Source: Rhizobium indicum (lineage in GTDB: Bacteria > Pseudomonadota > Alphaproteobacteria > Rhizobiales > Rhizobiaceae). Taken from it: DNA of 64,000 bases. Where the stretch lies: positions 62,001 to 126,000 of the forward strand of contig NZ_CP054022.1 of assembly GCF_005862305.2 (NCBI RefSeq), in the 5' to 3' direction. The position numbers were made by a program, and so were the translations under genes. This document shows positions 8,335 to 19,071 of the stretch, piece after piece (the first letter of the stretch is position 1; every line of letters begins with the position of its first letter). The notes under the pieces are model-generated. The model searched no databases, was not told the DNA's origin, and saw only the letters and a list, made by a program, of their open reading frames with translations.

Positions 8335-8895
8335 ATGATGAAACACAAACCTTTCCTCCTGACGTTTGCGGCACTGGCATTTGGTTCCGCATGGCCAATT
8401 TCTGACAGCTTCGCTGCAGCTCAGCCTATCTTCTGGAGCGCTTTACGGCCGGCGGATCAGGCCAAAGCGACAGTGCCGCTGTCGGGCAAGACGGTCAGCG
8501 GCCCACAGGGCGAAACACTCGCCTGGCATGGCGAGGAACATCCGATCGAAATGACGGGCTTCGTTCTGCCAATCGATCAGGAAGGCGATCTCGTCTACGA
8601 ATTCATGCTGGTGCCTTGGGCCGGAGCCTGCAGCCACATGCCTTCCCCTCCGCCCAACCAACTGGTTCGTGTCGTTCCGGAAAAGCCTTTGCACCTGGCA
8701 AGAATGTACGAGACCGTCACCGTGACGGGTACCCTGCGGCCCGGCCTGGATCAGGCGCAATTCTTCATGATCGATGGTGACCGCGTCCTCACCTACGGCT
8801 ACAGCATAAGCCATGCCCAGGTAGCGACAGTAACGGCGACGACCGATCCCGATCTGCTGTCACTTTCGCCTTTCGGCATTCTGCCTCGCCAGTAG
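8335..8895 (+). CDS. Exported DUF3299 family protein
   Basis: This 186-residue protein has a signal peptide (residues about 1-26, ending DSFAAAQ). The motif FMLVPWAGACSHMPSPPPNQ (about residues 96-115), with its conserved Cys, His and proline run, is the hallmark of DUF3299 proteins, along with the preceding MTGFVLP. The family is periplasmic and of unknown biochemical role. It is sometimes found near metal or membrane-transport genes; no such neighbour is present here. ATG at 8335 was chosen because GGAGA lies 5-9 nt upstream. Confidence 0.75.
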   Translation: MMKHKPFLLTFAALAFGSAWPISDSFAAAQPIFWSALRPADQAKATVPLSGKTVSGPQGETLAWHGEEHPIEMTGFVLPIDQEGDLVYEFMLVPWAGACSHMPSPPPNQLVRVVPEKPLHLARMYETVTVTGTLRPGLDQAQFFMIDGDRVLTYGYSISHAQVATVTATTDPDLLSLSPFGILPRQ

Positions 8896-9000
8896 AAGGC
8901 GCGGGATCTGGTTCTCATTATGAACAATGTCGGGGAATTCCGCCGCGTCGACGATCTGCGTGTCGAGGACTGGTCGGGGCGGTAGGTCCGGTCTCAGATG

Positions 9001-9037
9001 AAAAAATGCCCGGGCGCAGCCGAAACTGCGCCCAGGC
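9001..9037 (-). terminator. Intrinsic terminator of katG
   Basis: On the minus strand a 12-bp stem (9037-9026 with 9019-9008, one G-U pair) with a 6-nt loop is followed by ATTTTTT (9007-9001). It starts 14 bp after the katG stop. This is the clearest Rho-independent terminator in the window. Confidence 0.9.
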
Positions 9038-9050
9038 AAAATGCTGCCGA

Positions 9051-11300
<2,250 letters not shown>

Positions 11301-11370
11301 CTACTCTCCCCTTGCAGTCTTCATATCGGAAGCATGTAATAAATTTAAGTTGGATTTACTGATCGGTGCG

Positions 11371-11385
11371 ATAAGCTGAACTTAT
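11371..11385. promoter_or_regulatory. ATAAG-N5-CTTAT palindrome over the oxyR start, candidate OxyR site
   Basis: A perfect 5-bp inverted repeat containing a LysR-type T-N11-A core overlaps the oxyR start codon in the katG-oxyR divergent region (11241-11383). It may mediate oxyR autorepression; the adjacent AT-rich stretch at 11335-11360 probably holds the katG activation site. Inference from position and symmetry. Confidence 0.4.
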
Positions 11386-12298
11386 GAAGAACCTTACCCT
11401 GAAACAGCTACGTTATTTTGAAGCACTGGCTAGAGATGGCCGCTTCCGACGTGCCGCCGACGCCTGCGCGATCTCCCAGCCGGCATTGTCAATGCAGATC
11501 AAAGAACTTGAGCAAGAGTTGGGCGGTGAGCTTTTTGAGCGCAACGCGCGTGAGGTGAAGCTGACCGCCTTCGGCCAAAGCGTCGCACTCAGGATCCGCG
11601 ATATCCTGCGTGGCGTGGACGAACTGGCGGATCTGGCGCGTGCCGCGCGCGATCCTTTCCTGACGCGGCTGCGCATCGGCATCATCCCGACGATTGCGCC
11701 CTATCTGTTGCCGGCGATCATCAACGATCTGAACAGGAGCTTTGCCGGCATCCAGATCGAGGTGCGCGAGACGCAGACGTCAAAGCTGGTTCAGGAGTTG
11801 GCGCAAGGTCAGCTGGACACGGCAATCGTTGCCTTGCCCGTGTCCGAACCCTCCCTGGCAGAACTCGAGCTCTTCAAGGAAGAGTTCGTGCTGGTTCGGC
11901 GGCCCGAAGACGAGGGCAAGCCGGTGCCCGAACGCGAGGCGCTGCGCGAAATGCGGTTGTTGCTGCTCGAGGAAGGTCACTGCTTTCGCGATCAGGCCTT
12001 GTCGTTCTGCAAGATCGGGCAGGCCCGTCCCCGGGAAGTCATGGAAGGCAGCTCTCTCTCCACCCTAGTCCAGATGGTCAGCGCCGGTATCGGCATCACC
12101 TTGATTCCCGAGATGGCCGTTCCCCTCGAAACGCGCTCGGCGCACGTCTCGATCTCCCGTTTTCAGTCTCCGCAGCCGTCGCGAACGATCGGCATGATCT
12201 GGCGCAATTCGACGCCGATGGCCAAACAGCTCCAGCAGGTTTCCGAGGCGGTTCGCCGGTCGGCCGACAGCATGCGCGAACAGTATGCCGCCCGGTGA
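11384..12298 (+). CDS. oxyR: LysR-family peroxide sensor OxyR
   Basis: This 304-residue LysR-type regulator has an N-terminal winged HTH (about 5-65, FRRAADACAISQPALSMQIKELE). In the effector domain the two redox cysteines are Cys200 and Cys209 in EEGHCFRDQALSFCKIG, matching Cys199/Cys208 of E. coli OxyR, which form a disulfide on H2O2 exposure. It is divergent from katG, its expected main target. Its 3' end is convergent with panB, 21 bp apart. Confidence 0.96.
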   Translation: MKNLTLKQLRYFEALARDGRFRRAADACAISQPALSMQIKELEQELGGELFERNAREVKLTAFGQSVALRIRDILRGVDELADLARAARDPFLTRLRIGIIPTIAPYLLPAIINDLNRSFAGIQIEVRETQTSKLVQELAQGQLDTAIVALPVSEPSLAELELFKEEFVLVRRPEDEGKPVPEREALREMRLLLLEEGHCFRDQALSFCKIGQARPREVMEGSSLSTLVQMVSAGIGITLIPEMAVPLETRSAHVSISRFQSPQPSRTIGMIWRNSTPMAKQLQQVSEAVRRSADSMREQYAAR

Positions 12299-12319
12299 TG
12301 GACCTGACATCGCCTTGCC

Positions 12320-13141
12320 TCAGGATCGCCGTTTGAACGTATGCTCCGCTGCCGGAAACTGTCGCGATCGGACCTCGTCGGCATAAGCGCCAGCGGCGGC
12401 CGAAATCCTTTTGCCGAGTTCGTCGTAGCGCTTGACGAAGCGCGGGGTGAAATCGTTGAAGAGCCCCAGAATGTCGTCGGAAACCAGAACCTGACCGTCG
12501 CAGGCGGAAGAAGCGCCGATACCGATGGTCGGGACGTGCATGGCGGACGTCACCTCCCGGGCGAGCGGCTCTACCGTGCCCTCGATGACGACGGCAAAGG
12601 CGCCTGAGCCGCCAACGGCGTGGGCATCGCGTCGGATCTTCGACGTCTCGTGTTCGGAATGGCCGACAGATCGATAACCGCCTGCGGTTTGGACCTGCTG
12701 CGGCATCAGGCCGATATGGCCCATAACCGGGACCCCCCGCTTCGTCAGAAAGGCGATGGTCTCGGCCATCTCCTCGCCGCCCTCCAGCTTGACGGCATCA
12801 CAGCCGGTTTCCTGCAGGATGCGCACAGCGTTGCGGAAGGCGATCTCCTTGGATTCCTGATAGCTGCCGAAGGGCATGTCGACGACGACGCAGGCCTTGC
12901 CGACGCCGCGCATCACCGCCTTGCCGTGCGCGATCATCATGTCGAGCGTCACGCCGATGGTGGACTCCATGCCGTAGAGCACCATGCCGAGCGAATCCCC
13001 GACCAGCAGGAGGTCGCAATGCTCATCGAGTAGCCGCGCCATGGGCGTCGTATAGGCGGTCAGGCAGACGATCGGCTTGCCGCCCTTCATGGCTGAGATG
13101 CGCGGTGGCGTAATGCGCTTCTGAATTCCGGCCGCGCTCAT
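12320..13141 (-). CDS. panB: 3-methyl-2-oxobutanoate hydroxymethyltransferase PanB
   Basis: This 273-residue enzyme makes ketopantoate from alpha-ketoisovalerate and 5,10-methylene-tetrahydrofolate, the first committed step of pantothenate/CoA synthesis. Family motifs are seen: [32 protein letters not shown] (Mg2+-binding Asp in VGDSLGM), [28 protein letters not shown] and [23 protein letters not shown]. Its ATG overlaps the panC stop by 4 bp, so the two are translationally coupled as panC-panB. It is the downstream gene and ends against oxyR. Confidence 0.97.
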   Translation of the reverse strand: MSAAGIQKRITPPRISAMKGGKPIVCLTAYTTPMARLLDEHCDLLLVGDSLGMVLYGMESTIGVTLDMMIAHGKAVMRGVGKACVVVDMPFGSYQESKEIAFRNAVRILQETGCDAVKLEGGEEMAETIAFLTKRGVPVMGHIGLMPQQVQTAGGYRSVGHSEHETSKIRRDAHAVGGSGAFAVVIEGTVEPLAREVTSAMHVPTIGIGASSACDGQVLVSDDILGLFNDFTPRFVKRYDELGKRISAAAGAYADEVRSRQFPAAEHTFKRRS

Positions 13142-14049
13142 CTGGTCACTCCCTTTCCCGGCAAGCTCTGCCCGCCGATCACCCTTTTGTTCCCGACAAC
13201 TCGATTGTTACTGACGACCCTGTTGTCGAGCAGCCGTGTCGAGCCGACCCGAACGAAGAGCGCCACGACGACAGGCTCTGCGATCGATGTGACCGGCTGC
13301 AGCGTTGCGGCATCCCTGACGGCGACGACCTCGGGCTTTGCCAGAGGCTCGCGATTGAGAAATGCCGTGAGCTTTGCCTCGAGTTCCACCGGATCGGTCA
13401 GGCCGCCGGCGACCAGCCGCTCTGCCTCGTCAAGGGTCTGAGGGACGATCACCGCGGCATGCCGCTCCGCCTCGCTGAGATAGACGTTGCGCGACGACAA
13501 TGCGAGGCCGTCGCTGTCCCTGACCGTCGGCACCGATATCACGCGCACCGGCACGGCCAGATCGTCCACCATGCGCTTGATGATGACGACCTGCTGGTAA
13601 TCCTTCTCTCCGAAATAGGCGGTTTGCGGCTGCACGATGTTGAAAAGCTTGCAGACGACAGTGGCGACGCCGGCAAAATGCCCGGGCCGTACCGCCCCTT
13701 CGAGTTCGCGCCCGAGATCGGGAACGTCGACGACAGCAAGCATCGGGCGGGGATACATGTCCTCGACGCCAGGCGAAAAAAGGAAATTGACGCCGGCTTG
13801 CCTCAGCATGGCGGCGTCGCGTTCCAGATCGCGCGGATATTTGCTGAGATCTTCCGCCGGGCCGAATTGCAGCGGATTGACGAAAATCGAGACGACGACG
13901 ATGTCGTTCTCGGCGCGGGCGCGCGCGACCAGTTCCATATGACCGGCATGGAGATAGCCCATCGTCGGAACAAGGCCGACCGTCCGCCCCTGCCGCCTCA
14001 GCGCGTCGAGCGTGTGGCGCAGCTCGTCAATGCTCGAGAAAACCCGCAT
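13138..14049 (-). CDS. panC: Pantothenate synthetase PanC
   Basis: This 303-residue ligase joins pantoate and beta-alanine using ATP. The HIGH-like motif is in [24 protein letters not shown] and the KMSKS-like [10 protein letters not shown] follow. ATG at 14049 has GGGGAGGATAT upstream and is preferred over the frame start at 14070. It is coupled to panB. The C-terminus is unusual: after the normal end (VGSTRLLDN) there is a tail of three near-repeated hexapeptides ([18 protein letters not shown]). In R. etli, panCB is reported on plasmid p42f and needed for pantothenate prototrophy. Confidence 0.96.
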   Translation of the reverse strand: MRVFSSIDELRHTLDALRRQGRTVGLVPTMGYLHAGHMELVARARAENDIVVVSIFVNPLQFGPAEDLSKYPRDLERDAAMLRQAGVNFLFSPGVEDMYPRPMLAVVDVPDLGRELEGAVRPGHFAGVATVVCKLFNIVQPQTAYFGEKDYQQVVIIKRMVDDLAVPVRVISVPTVRDSDGLALSSRNVYLSEAERHAAVIVPQTLDEAERLVAGGLTDPVELEAKLTAFLNREPLAKPEVVAVRDAATLQPVTSIAEPVVVALFVRVGSTRLLDNRVVSNNRVVGNKRVIGGQSLPGKGVTR

Positions 14050-14326
14050 ATATCCTCCCCTGCCGGTCACTCCATCTTGGGCGCGGATAAGAAGTGTAAT
14101 CGATGCGGCAGGTCAATGCATATTCCTCGATAAAAACGATTAGATGAAAAGCCAGCCGACGACACCGGACCATATCAGCCCCCGGGGAACGGCTTTTCGC
14201 CACTTGGCCGCTGTTTGCGCGTTTCACCTGCTTGCAGTGGAACCGACGATATGCGACTTCCGTTACTCGCCCTGTCCGTCAAGATACCATCACAGTCGAT
14301 CGCTATGGACGTTACATGGAGGACGC

Positions 14327-14812
14327 ATGGACAAGCCCTGGAAGATCAGCCGCGGACCGATTGCTGCAACCGAGCTCGACGTGGAGAAGGCAAACGCGAT
14401 CAATGTGCTGTTGATCCGGCCGGTCGGCGTCCTTCCAGCCAAGGCGGGAGATCCTGTCCTTCCTTTTGCCGTCGGCCTTTTCAATGAACTCCGTCCGCTC
14501 CTGAAGCCCGATGCCGGCGTCACCGCGCTCAGGCGAGCGACCGCGGCCTATGTCCACTGCCGGCGCTACTATTTCGCCAGCGCCCAACCCGATTCTATGC
14601 GCCATAGTCTTGACGGTGAACCTGTCGAACCACTGTCGTCCGAAGACCGGCTGGTCGCGCAAAAACGCTTTCTGAGCCTCAAGCAGACCACCGGCAAGAC
14701 AGACGCGCCCGAGCAGATAGCGCCGGTCCCCGCTCCCCTGTTGAGCAAAAGCGAACAGATCCGCGCAGCCCTCCTCGGCAAAAAAGGAACGCCGCCAGCT
14801 AGAGCGGGATGA
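14327..14812 (+). CDS. ProQ/FinO-domain protein (putative RNA chaperone)
   Basis: This protein has 161 residues. The central part (ALRRATAAYVHCRRYYFASAQ..., HSLDGEPVEPLSSEDRLVAQKRF) matches the ProQ/FinO domain pattern: an aromatic- and basic-rich helix with a conserved Tyr/Arg pocket, then a DG.P..PV..E segment. FinO-domain proteins bind the base of terminator hairpins in sRNAs and mRNA 3' ends. ATG at 14327 has GGAGG 5 nt upstream; the frame start at 14144 lacks one. The C-terminal third is low-complexity and basic. It is alone on the plus strand. On a plasmid it could act on replication or conjugation antisense RNAs; that is inference. Confidence 0.68.
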   Translation: MDKPWKISRGPIAATELDVEKANAINVLLIRPVGVLPAKAGDPVLPFAVGLFNELRPLLKPDAGVTALRRATAAYVHCRRYYFASAQPDSMRHSLDGEPVEPLSSEDRLVAQKRFLSLKQTTGKTDAPEQIAPVPAPLLSKSEQIRAALLGKKGTPPARAG

Positions 14813-14905
14813 CATCAGCGTCTCGCTTGCAGTCATTGCGTGGTCTTGGTCGTGCGACCGTCATTCACAAGGGCGACGTAGTCGCTCTCTGAGCTTGGCC
14901 GCATC

Positions 14906-14942
14906 GGGGGCGCGGAAAACGCGCCCCCGGCCGGCGCCGGCC
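14906..14942. terminator. Hairpin plus 14-bp palindrome between convergent genes
   Basis: GGGGGCGCG (14906-14914) pairs perfectly with CGCGCCCCC (14920-14928) around a GAAAA loop. The perfect palindrome GGCCGGCGCCGGCC (14929-14942) follows at once. It lies between the 3' ends of the ProQ-like gene and the sugar ABC operon and probably terminates transcription from one or both sides. There is no T-tract. Confidence 0.55.
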
Positions 14943-14966
14943 GAAGGGGAGGGGCAATCGGCCGGG

Positions 14967-16028
14967 TCAGTTCAATGGGGCTTCGCCTGAGGTGATCCGC
15001 TGCTCGTCTCCGGCAAACAGATGAACCGCATCGTGGATTGGCGCGATCCTCAGCACCTCGCCGGGGGTTGCCCTGATCCGTTCCCTGAAGACGCAAGTCA
15101 AGGTCTGCGTTCCCAGCCGGACGATGACCAGCGTTTCCGAACCCGTCGGCTCGACGACCACCGTCGTCACCTCGATGCCGCCCGGGTCCAACCGGATATG
15201 TTCGGGACGAATGCCGTAGATCACGGCTTCAGGCGGACGGCGCTCGCTCGGCAGGAGCAGGCCGTCGGCGGTTCGAAACCCGTCTTCCGTCATGTTGCCG
15301 CTGATGAAATTCATCGCCGGGGAGCCGATGAAGCCGGCGACGAAGAGGTTGTTCGGACGATCGTACAATTCCAGCGGCGAACCCGACTGCTCGATCAGTC
15401 CGTCCTTCATGACGACAATCTTGTCGGCCATGGTCATGGCTTCGATCTGGTCATGGGTGACATAGATGGTCGTCGTCTGCAGCCGTTGATGCAGTTCCTT
15501 GATCTCCGAGCGCATCTGCACCCTGAGCTTGGCGTCGAGGTTCGACAGGGGCTCGTCGAAGAGGAAGACGGCCGGGTCGCGCACGATTGCCCGCCCCATC
15601 GCCACACGCTGTCTCTGGCCGCCCGACAGTTGCTTGGGATATCTCTCCAGGAGACTTTCGAGACCGAGGATCTTCGCGGCGTTGCCGACCCGCTGATCGA
15701 TCTCCGTCCTCGGCATCCGTTTCAGCCGCAGCGAAAAGCCCATGTTCTTGGCAACGGTCATATGCGGGTAGAGCGCATAATTCTGGAACACCATGGCGAT
15801 GTCCCGGTCCTTGGGGGCAAGCTCGTTGACGATATGCTTGCCGATCTGGATCTGCCCCGAAGTGATGCCCTCAAGGCCCGCAATCATCCTCAAGAGCGTG
15901 GATTTGCCGCAGCCCGAAGGGCCGACCAGAACGACGAACTCGCCGTCGCCGATATCGACCGAGACGCCTTTGATGGCTTTGAACGCGCCGTAATCCTTGC
16001 GCGCATTGTTGACCGAAACATGGGCCAT
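14967..16028 (-). CDS. Sugar ABC importer ATPase (UgpC/MsmK type)
   Basis: This 353-residue ATPase has Walker A (GPSGCGKST), Q-loop (FQNYALYPHMTV), signature (LSGGQRQRVAMGRAI), Walker B (FLFDEPLSNLDAKLR) and switch His (YVTHDQIEAMT). A C-terminal TOBE/OB-fold regulatory domain (about 240-353, YGIRPEHIRLDP) marks it as CUT1 carbohydrate importer type. It is the last gene of the operon that starts with the solute-binding protein at 21366. It energises the two permeases encoded at 18.2-20.0 kb. Confidence 0.93.
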   Translation of the reverse strand: MAHVSVNNARKDYGAFKAIKGVSVDIGDGEFVVLVGPSGCGKSTLLRMIAGLEGITSGQIQIGKHIVNELAPKDRDIAMVFQNYALYPHMTVAKNMGFSLRLKRMPRTEIDQRVGNAAKILGLESLLERYPKQLSGGQRQRVAMGRAIVRDPAVFLFDEPLSNLDAKLRVQMRSEIKELHQRLQTTTIYVTHDQIEAMTMADKIVVMKDGLIEQSGSPLELYDRPNNLFVAGFIGSPAMNFISGNMTEDGFRTADGLLLPSERRPPEAVIYGIRPEHIRLDPGGIEVTTVVVEPTGSETLVIVRLGTQTLTCVFRERIRATPGEVLRIAPIHDAVHLFAGDEQRITSGEAPLN

Positions 16029-16050
16029 TACCGTCCTCCCGAAATCGCTG

Positions 16051-16905
16051 TCAAAGTCCGCTCAGGACATTTCTCAAATAATCGAGGCCGAGGCGCTCGC
16101 CGTCTTTGCGCGCGGCCAAGTCCTTGCCCGGCCAGCCATAGGCGGCATCCTCGTGTTCGATCGACAGCGTGCCGTCGAAGCCAGCCCCGCGGGCCTGGCG
16201 CAGAAACCTCGGCCAATCGATGAGGCCGAGCCCCGGCAGCTTGTATTGCCACCAGCCCTTGCCGTGATAGCCGACAGCCTGCAGGTTCTCCGGATCGATT
16301 GCCGTGTCCTTGGCATGAAGGATGGCGATGCGATCCTTCACCGCCTCCATCGCCTGATAGGGATCGACGCCGATGCGAACGAGGTGCGAGGGATCAAATT
16401 CCAGCCCGAAACGAGGATCCCTGATCCGCTGAAAAAGCTCCTGCCACCCTCTTGGTGTCGTTCCGATGAAATTGTCCTTCGGACCCGGCCAGTTCTCGAT
16501 TGCAAACGTCAGGCCGTAGGGCTGCGTCTCAGCGATCAGGCCGTTGGCGAAATCGGCGAAGTCATCATAATTGGCTTCGTCGCTTGCGGTGTCGTCCCGG
16601 CCCGGGAAGATCACGAAGATCGGGACGCCCGCTTGCCCGATCGCGCCGGCGAATTCGGCGGTCGTTTCGCGAAGTGCCGTTCGTTTTGCCCGGTCGGCAT
16701 CGAGCTGATTGCCGAAATAGGTGATCGACGACACGAAGAGGTCGCGGCTACGCGCGAGCGCGACGGCGGCCTCCACCCGATCCGGCGTCTTGATATGACC
16801 GCCGACATCGATCTCGATGGCGTCGAACCCGGCCGACGCGGCGAAATCAACCACTTCCTCCAGGGGGCGATCGTTGAATGTCGAAGTGTAAAAGCCGATC
16901 TTCAT
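16051..16905 (-). CDS. Sugar phosphate isomerase/epimerase-like TIM-barrel protein
   Basis: This 284-residue member of the xylose isomerase-like (AP endonuclease 2) TIM-barrel superfamily has likely metal ligands in the expected strands: Glu in TFAIENWPG, Asp and His in LEFDPSHLVR, His in AILHAKDT, and Glu-His in LSIEHEDAAY. Such enzymes isomerise or epimerise keto-sugars, inositol-type or oxidised sugar derivatives. It lies in the sugar ABC operon between the ROK regulator and the ATPase, so it probably acts on the imported sugar, perhaps with the divergent Gfo/Idh/MocA dehydrogenase. ATG at 16905 follows GGAGGATTTTG. Confidence 0.87.
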   Translation of the reverse strand: MKIGFYTSTFNDRPLEEVVDFAASAGFDAIEIDVGGHIKTPDRVEAAVALARSRDLFVSSITYFGNQLDADRAKRTALRETTAEFAGAIGQAGVPIFVIFPGRDDTASDEANYDDFADFANGLIAETQPYGLTFAIENWPGPKDNFIGTTPRGWQELFQRIRDPRFGLEFDPSHLVRIGVDPYQAMEAVKDRIAILHAKDTAIDPENLQAVGYHGKGWWQYKLPGLGLIDWPRFLRQARGAGFDGTLSIEHEDAAYGWPGKDLAARKDGERLGLDYLRNVLSGL

Positions 16906-16951
16906 CAAAATCCTCCGATCTTCACCAAATCCCTGGGGCCATGCGGCCGTT

Positions 16952-18190
16952 TCAACTGTTCAGGCGATCCATGTTCTTGAGTGGCGAACGTGTGCGTTGA
17001 GCAGCGTCCGCCGATGCGAGCATGAGGGCTGCTGCCATCGGCATGGCCGCTGCTCCCATGGCAGAGGCATCCTCTCCGAGCGAGGCGCGATGAAGCGAAG
17101 GAAGGTTGGTGTCCTCGGCATCGAGATGCTCATGCACGTAGCGCAGCAATTCGTCGACGATGCGGATCGGCAATCTGCCGCCGACAAGGACGGCGTCTGG
17201 GTCGACGACCATGCCGATATGCTTGACGGCGACAGCCAGATGCGCGCTCATTTCCTTCAGCCATTGCGACACGAGGCGCCTGCCATGCGCATCCAGCGTC
17301 AGGAGATCGTGGGGAACACTCACCTCGACGCCGTGTTGCGCAAGGAAATCATAGAGGAAGAACAGCGAGAATATCTCGCCGAGAAGCTGGACCTTATGGG
17401 CCTTCCCATCCCGGCCGTCGGCGATCGGCAGCCAGCCGATTTCGCCGCTGAGGCCCATGGCGCCACGATGACCGTTGCCGTCGAGCACGAGGCCGCCGCC
17501 CGGGCATGGATTGATGGCGATGTAGAAGAAGCTGCTGCTTTCAGCACCCAGTCCATAATCGAGTTCGGCAAGGGCTGCGGCATTGGCTTCGTTTTCGATG
17601 AAGACGGGATGCTGCGTGAGATTCTCCAGTGCGGCGCGCACATCGAATGCCGTCCATTCCTGATAGGCCTTGGGCTTGCCGAGGAGCGAAATCTCGCCAA
17701 GCCAATCCGGCATCGCCAGACCGATGCCGGCGAGACGCGCGTCGTCGATGAGCCGGCTGCGCTGGAAATGCGAAATCGCATCGGCCGTGAGCTGCAGGAA
17801 CTCCGCCGGCAGAATGAAGCGTTTCTCGTGGTGTACGCGGGCGCGGACATTGCCGACCGCATCGACGGCCAGGATCGTCAGATGGTCGCGATCAATGTTG
17901 ATGCCGATGGCAAAACAGGCATCCGGATTGATTTCGAGTTCGATCGCCGGCTGGCCTCTCAGCCCATGCCGCCGGCGGGCTTCCATGATCAGGCCCTCGT
18001 CCAGCAGGCGATCGACGATCCGGGCGATCGCCGGTTTGGTAAAACCCGTCCGCCTAGCGATTTCAGCCCGCGAAATCGGCGCCTGACGGTGAATGCAGCG
18101 CAGGACGACGGCCCTGTTGTGCTCACCTGCATCTTCGACATTGGCGCCCGTCAGATCCGGGGACAGCCTGGCGCCGAGTGTCTGGTTCAT
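16952..18190 (-). CDS. ROK-family transcriptional regulator (in the sugar ABC operon)
   Basis: This 412-residue protein has an N-terminal MarR-like winged HTH (about 25-85, PISRAEIARRTGFTKPAIARIVDRLLDEGLI) and a C-terminal ROK sugar-kinase-like fold (FIENEANAAALAELDYG, the GGGLVLDGNGHRGAMGLSGEIGWLP region). ROK repressors such as NagC, Mlc and XylR respond to sugars or sugar phosphates. ATG at 18190 has GGAAGG upstream; an alternative ATG at 18232 would overlap the permease stop (ATGA). Its position inside the operon suggests autoregulation, perhaps through the 31-bp element at 21443-21473. Confidence 0.9.
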   Translation of the reverse strand: MNQTLGARLSPDLTGANVEDAGEHNRAVVLRCIHRQAPISRAEIARRTGFTKPAIARIVDRLLDEGLIMEARRRHGLRGQPAIELEINPDACFAIGINIDRDHLTILAVDAVGNVRARVHHEKRFILPAEFLQLTADAISHFQRSRLIDDARLAGIGLAMPDWLGEISLLGKPKAYQEWTAFDVRAALENLTQHPVFIENEANAAALAELDYGLGAESSSFFYIAINPCPGGGLVLDGNGHRGAMGLSGEIGWLPIADGRDGKAHKVQLLGEIFSLFFLYDFLAQHGVEVSVPHDLLTLDAHGRRLVSQWLKEMSAHLAVAVKHIGMVVDPDAVLVGGRLPIRIVDELLRYVHEHLDAEDTNLPSLHRASLGEDASAMGAAAMPMAAALMLASADAAQRTRSPLKNMDRLNS

Positions 18191-18228
18191 GCTCGAAATC
18201 CTTCCTTGCGCATCGCCTGAACCGCTCG

Positions 18229-19071
18229 TCATCCCTTGACGGCGCCGCTGGTCATCGCACCGAGGATCAGCCGCTGGAGCGACAGAAAGGCGACGATCGC
18301 CGGAACGACCGCAATCAGGCAGGCGGCGGCAAGCAGCTGGATGGACGAGTCGGTCTGCATGCCGCGGAAGTTAAAGATCCCGACGCCGATCGGCATCAGA
18401 TCATTTTTCGTGAGCAACAGAAAAGGCACCAGAAATTGCGACCAGCCGGCAATCACCGTGATGATGAAGACGGAGGCGATGCCCGGCGCCGATAATGGCA
18501 GAATGATGCGCCAGAAGACCGAAAATCGATTGCAGCCATCGATCATCGCCGCTTCGTCGAGGCTGCGCGGGATGCCGTCGACCGAACTCTTCAGAAGCCA
18601 GGTCGCCAGCGGAACACCAAGCGCGATATAGACCATGACGACGGCAAAATGCGTATCCAGCAGGCCGAGGCGGTTCATGTAGCGGTAGAGCGGCACCATG
18701 ATGACAAGCGGCGAGATCATCTGGAAAAGCAGCAGCCCCATCATCGACAGGCCCTTGCCCCGGAACTGAAAGCGGGAAAAAGCGTATGCCGCGGGCAGTG
18801 CGACGATCAGGACGCCCAGTCCGCTAAGGGCGGCAAGCTTGAGGCCGTTCCAGAGATAGATCGGAAAATAGCTGTTGTTCAAAACGGTGATGAAATTGTC
18901 GATGGTGGGATTGTTTGGAATATATCTCGCCGCGCCGCGATAGATCTCGCGCTTGTCACGCATCGCCATCGACAGGAGATAGGTGAGGGGGCCGGCGAAG
19001 AATACGAACATTACCAGCATGAACAGATAGCTCATGGCATCGCCGAGCCGCGTTCCGGTCCGTCCGCTCAT
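18229..19071 (-). CDS. Sugar ABC importer permease, MalG type
   Basis: This 280-residue inner-membrane permease has six predicted helices. The EAA loop EAAMIDGCNRFSVFWRIILPLSAPGI contacts the ATPase. It overlaps the upstream MalF-type permease by 4 bp and is followed by the ROK regulator. Together with the MalF partner, the solute-binding protein and the MsmK-type ATPase it forms a complete CUT1 importer. Substrate not determined by sequence. Confidence 0.93.
   Translation of the reverse strand: MSGRTGTRLGDAMSYLFMLVMFVFFAGPLTYLLSMAMRDKREIYRGAARYIPNNPTIDNFITVLNNSYFPIYLWNGLKLAALSGLGVLIVALPAAYAFSRFQFRGKGLSMMGLLLFQMISPLVIMVPLYRYMNRLGLLDTHFAVVMVYIALGVPLATWLLKSSVDGIPRSLDEAAMIDGCNRFSVFWRIILPLSAPGIASVFIITVIAGWSQFLVPFLLLTKNDLMPIGVGIFNFRGMQTDSSIQLLAAACLIAVVPAIVAFLSLQRLILGAMTSGAVKG

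Noticed and set aside
16997..18220. Open frame of 407 codons opposite the first ROK regulator
   Set aside because: Antisense shadow; the ROK HTH and sugar-kinase fold on the other strand are clear.
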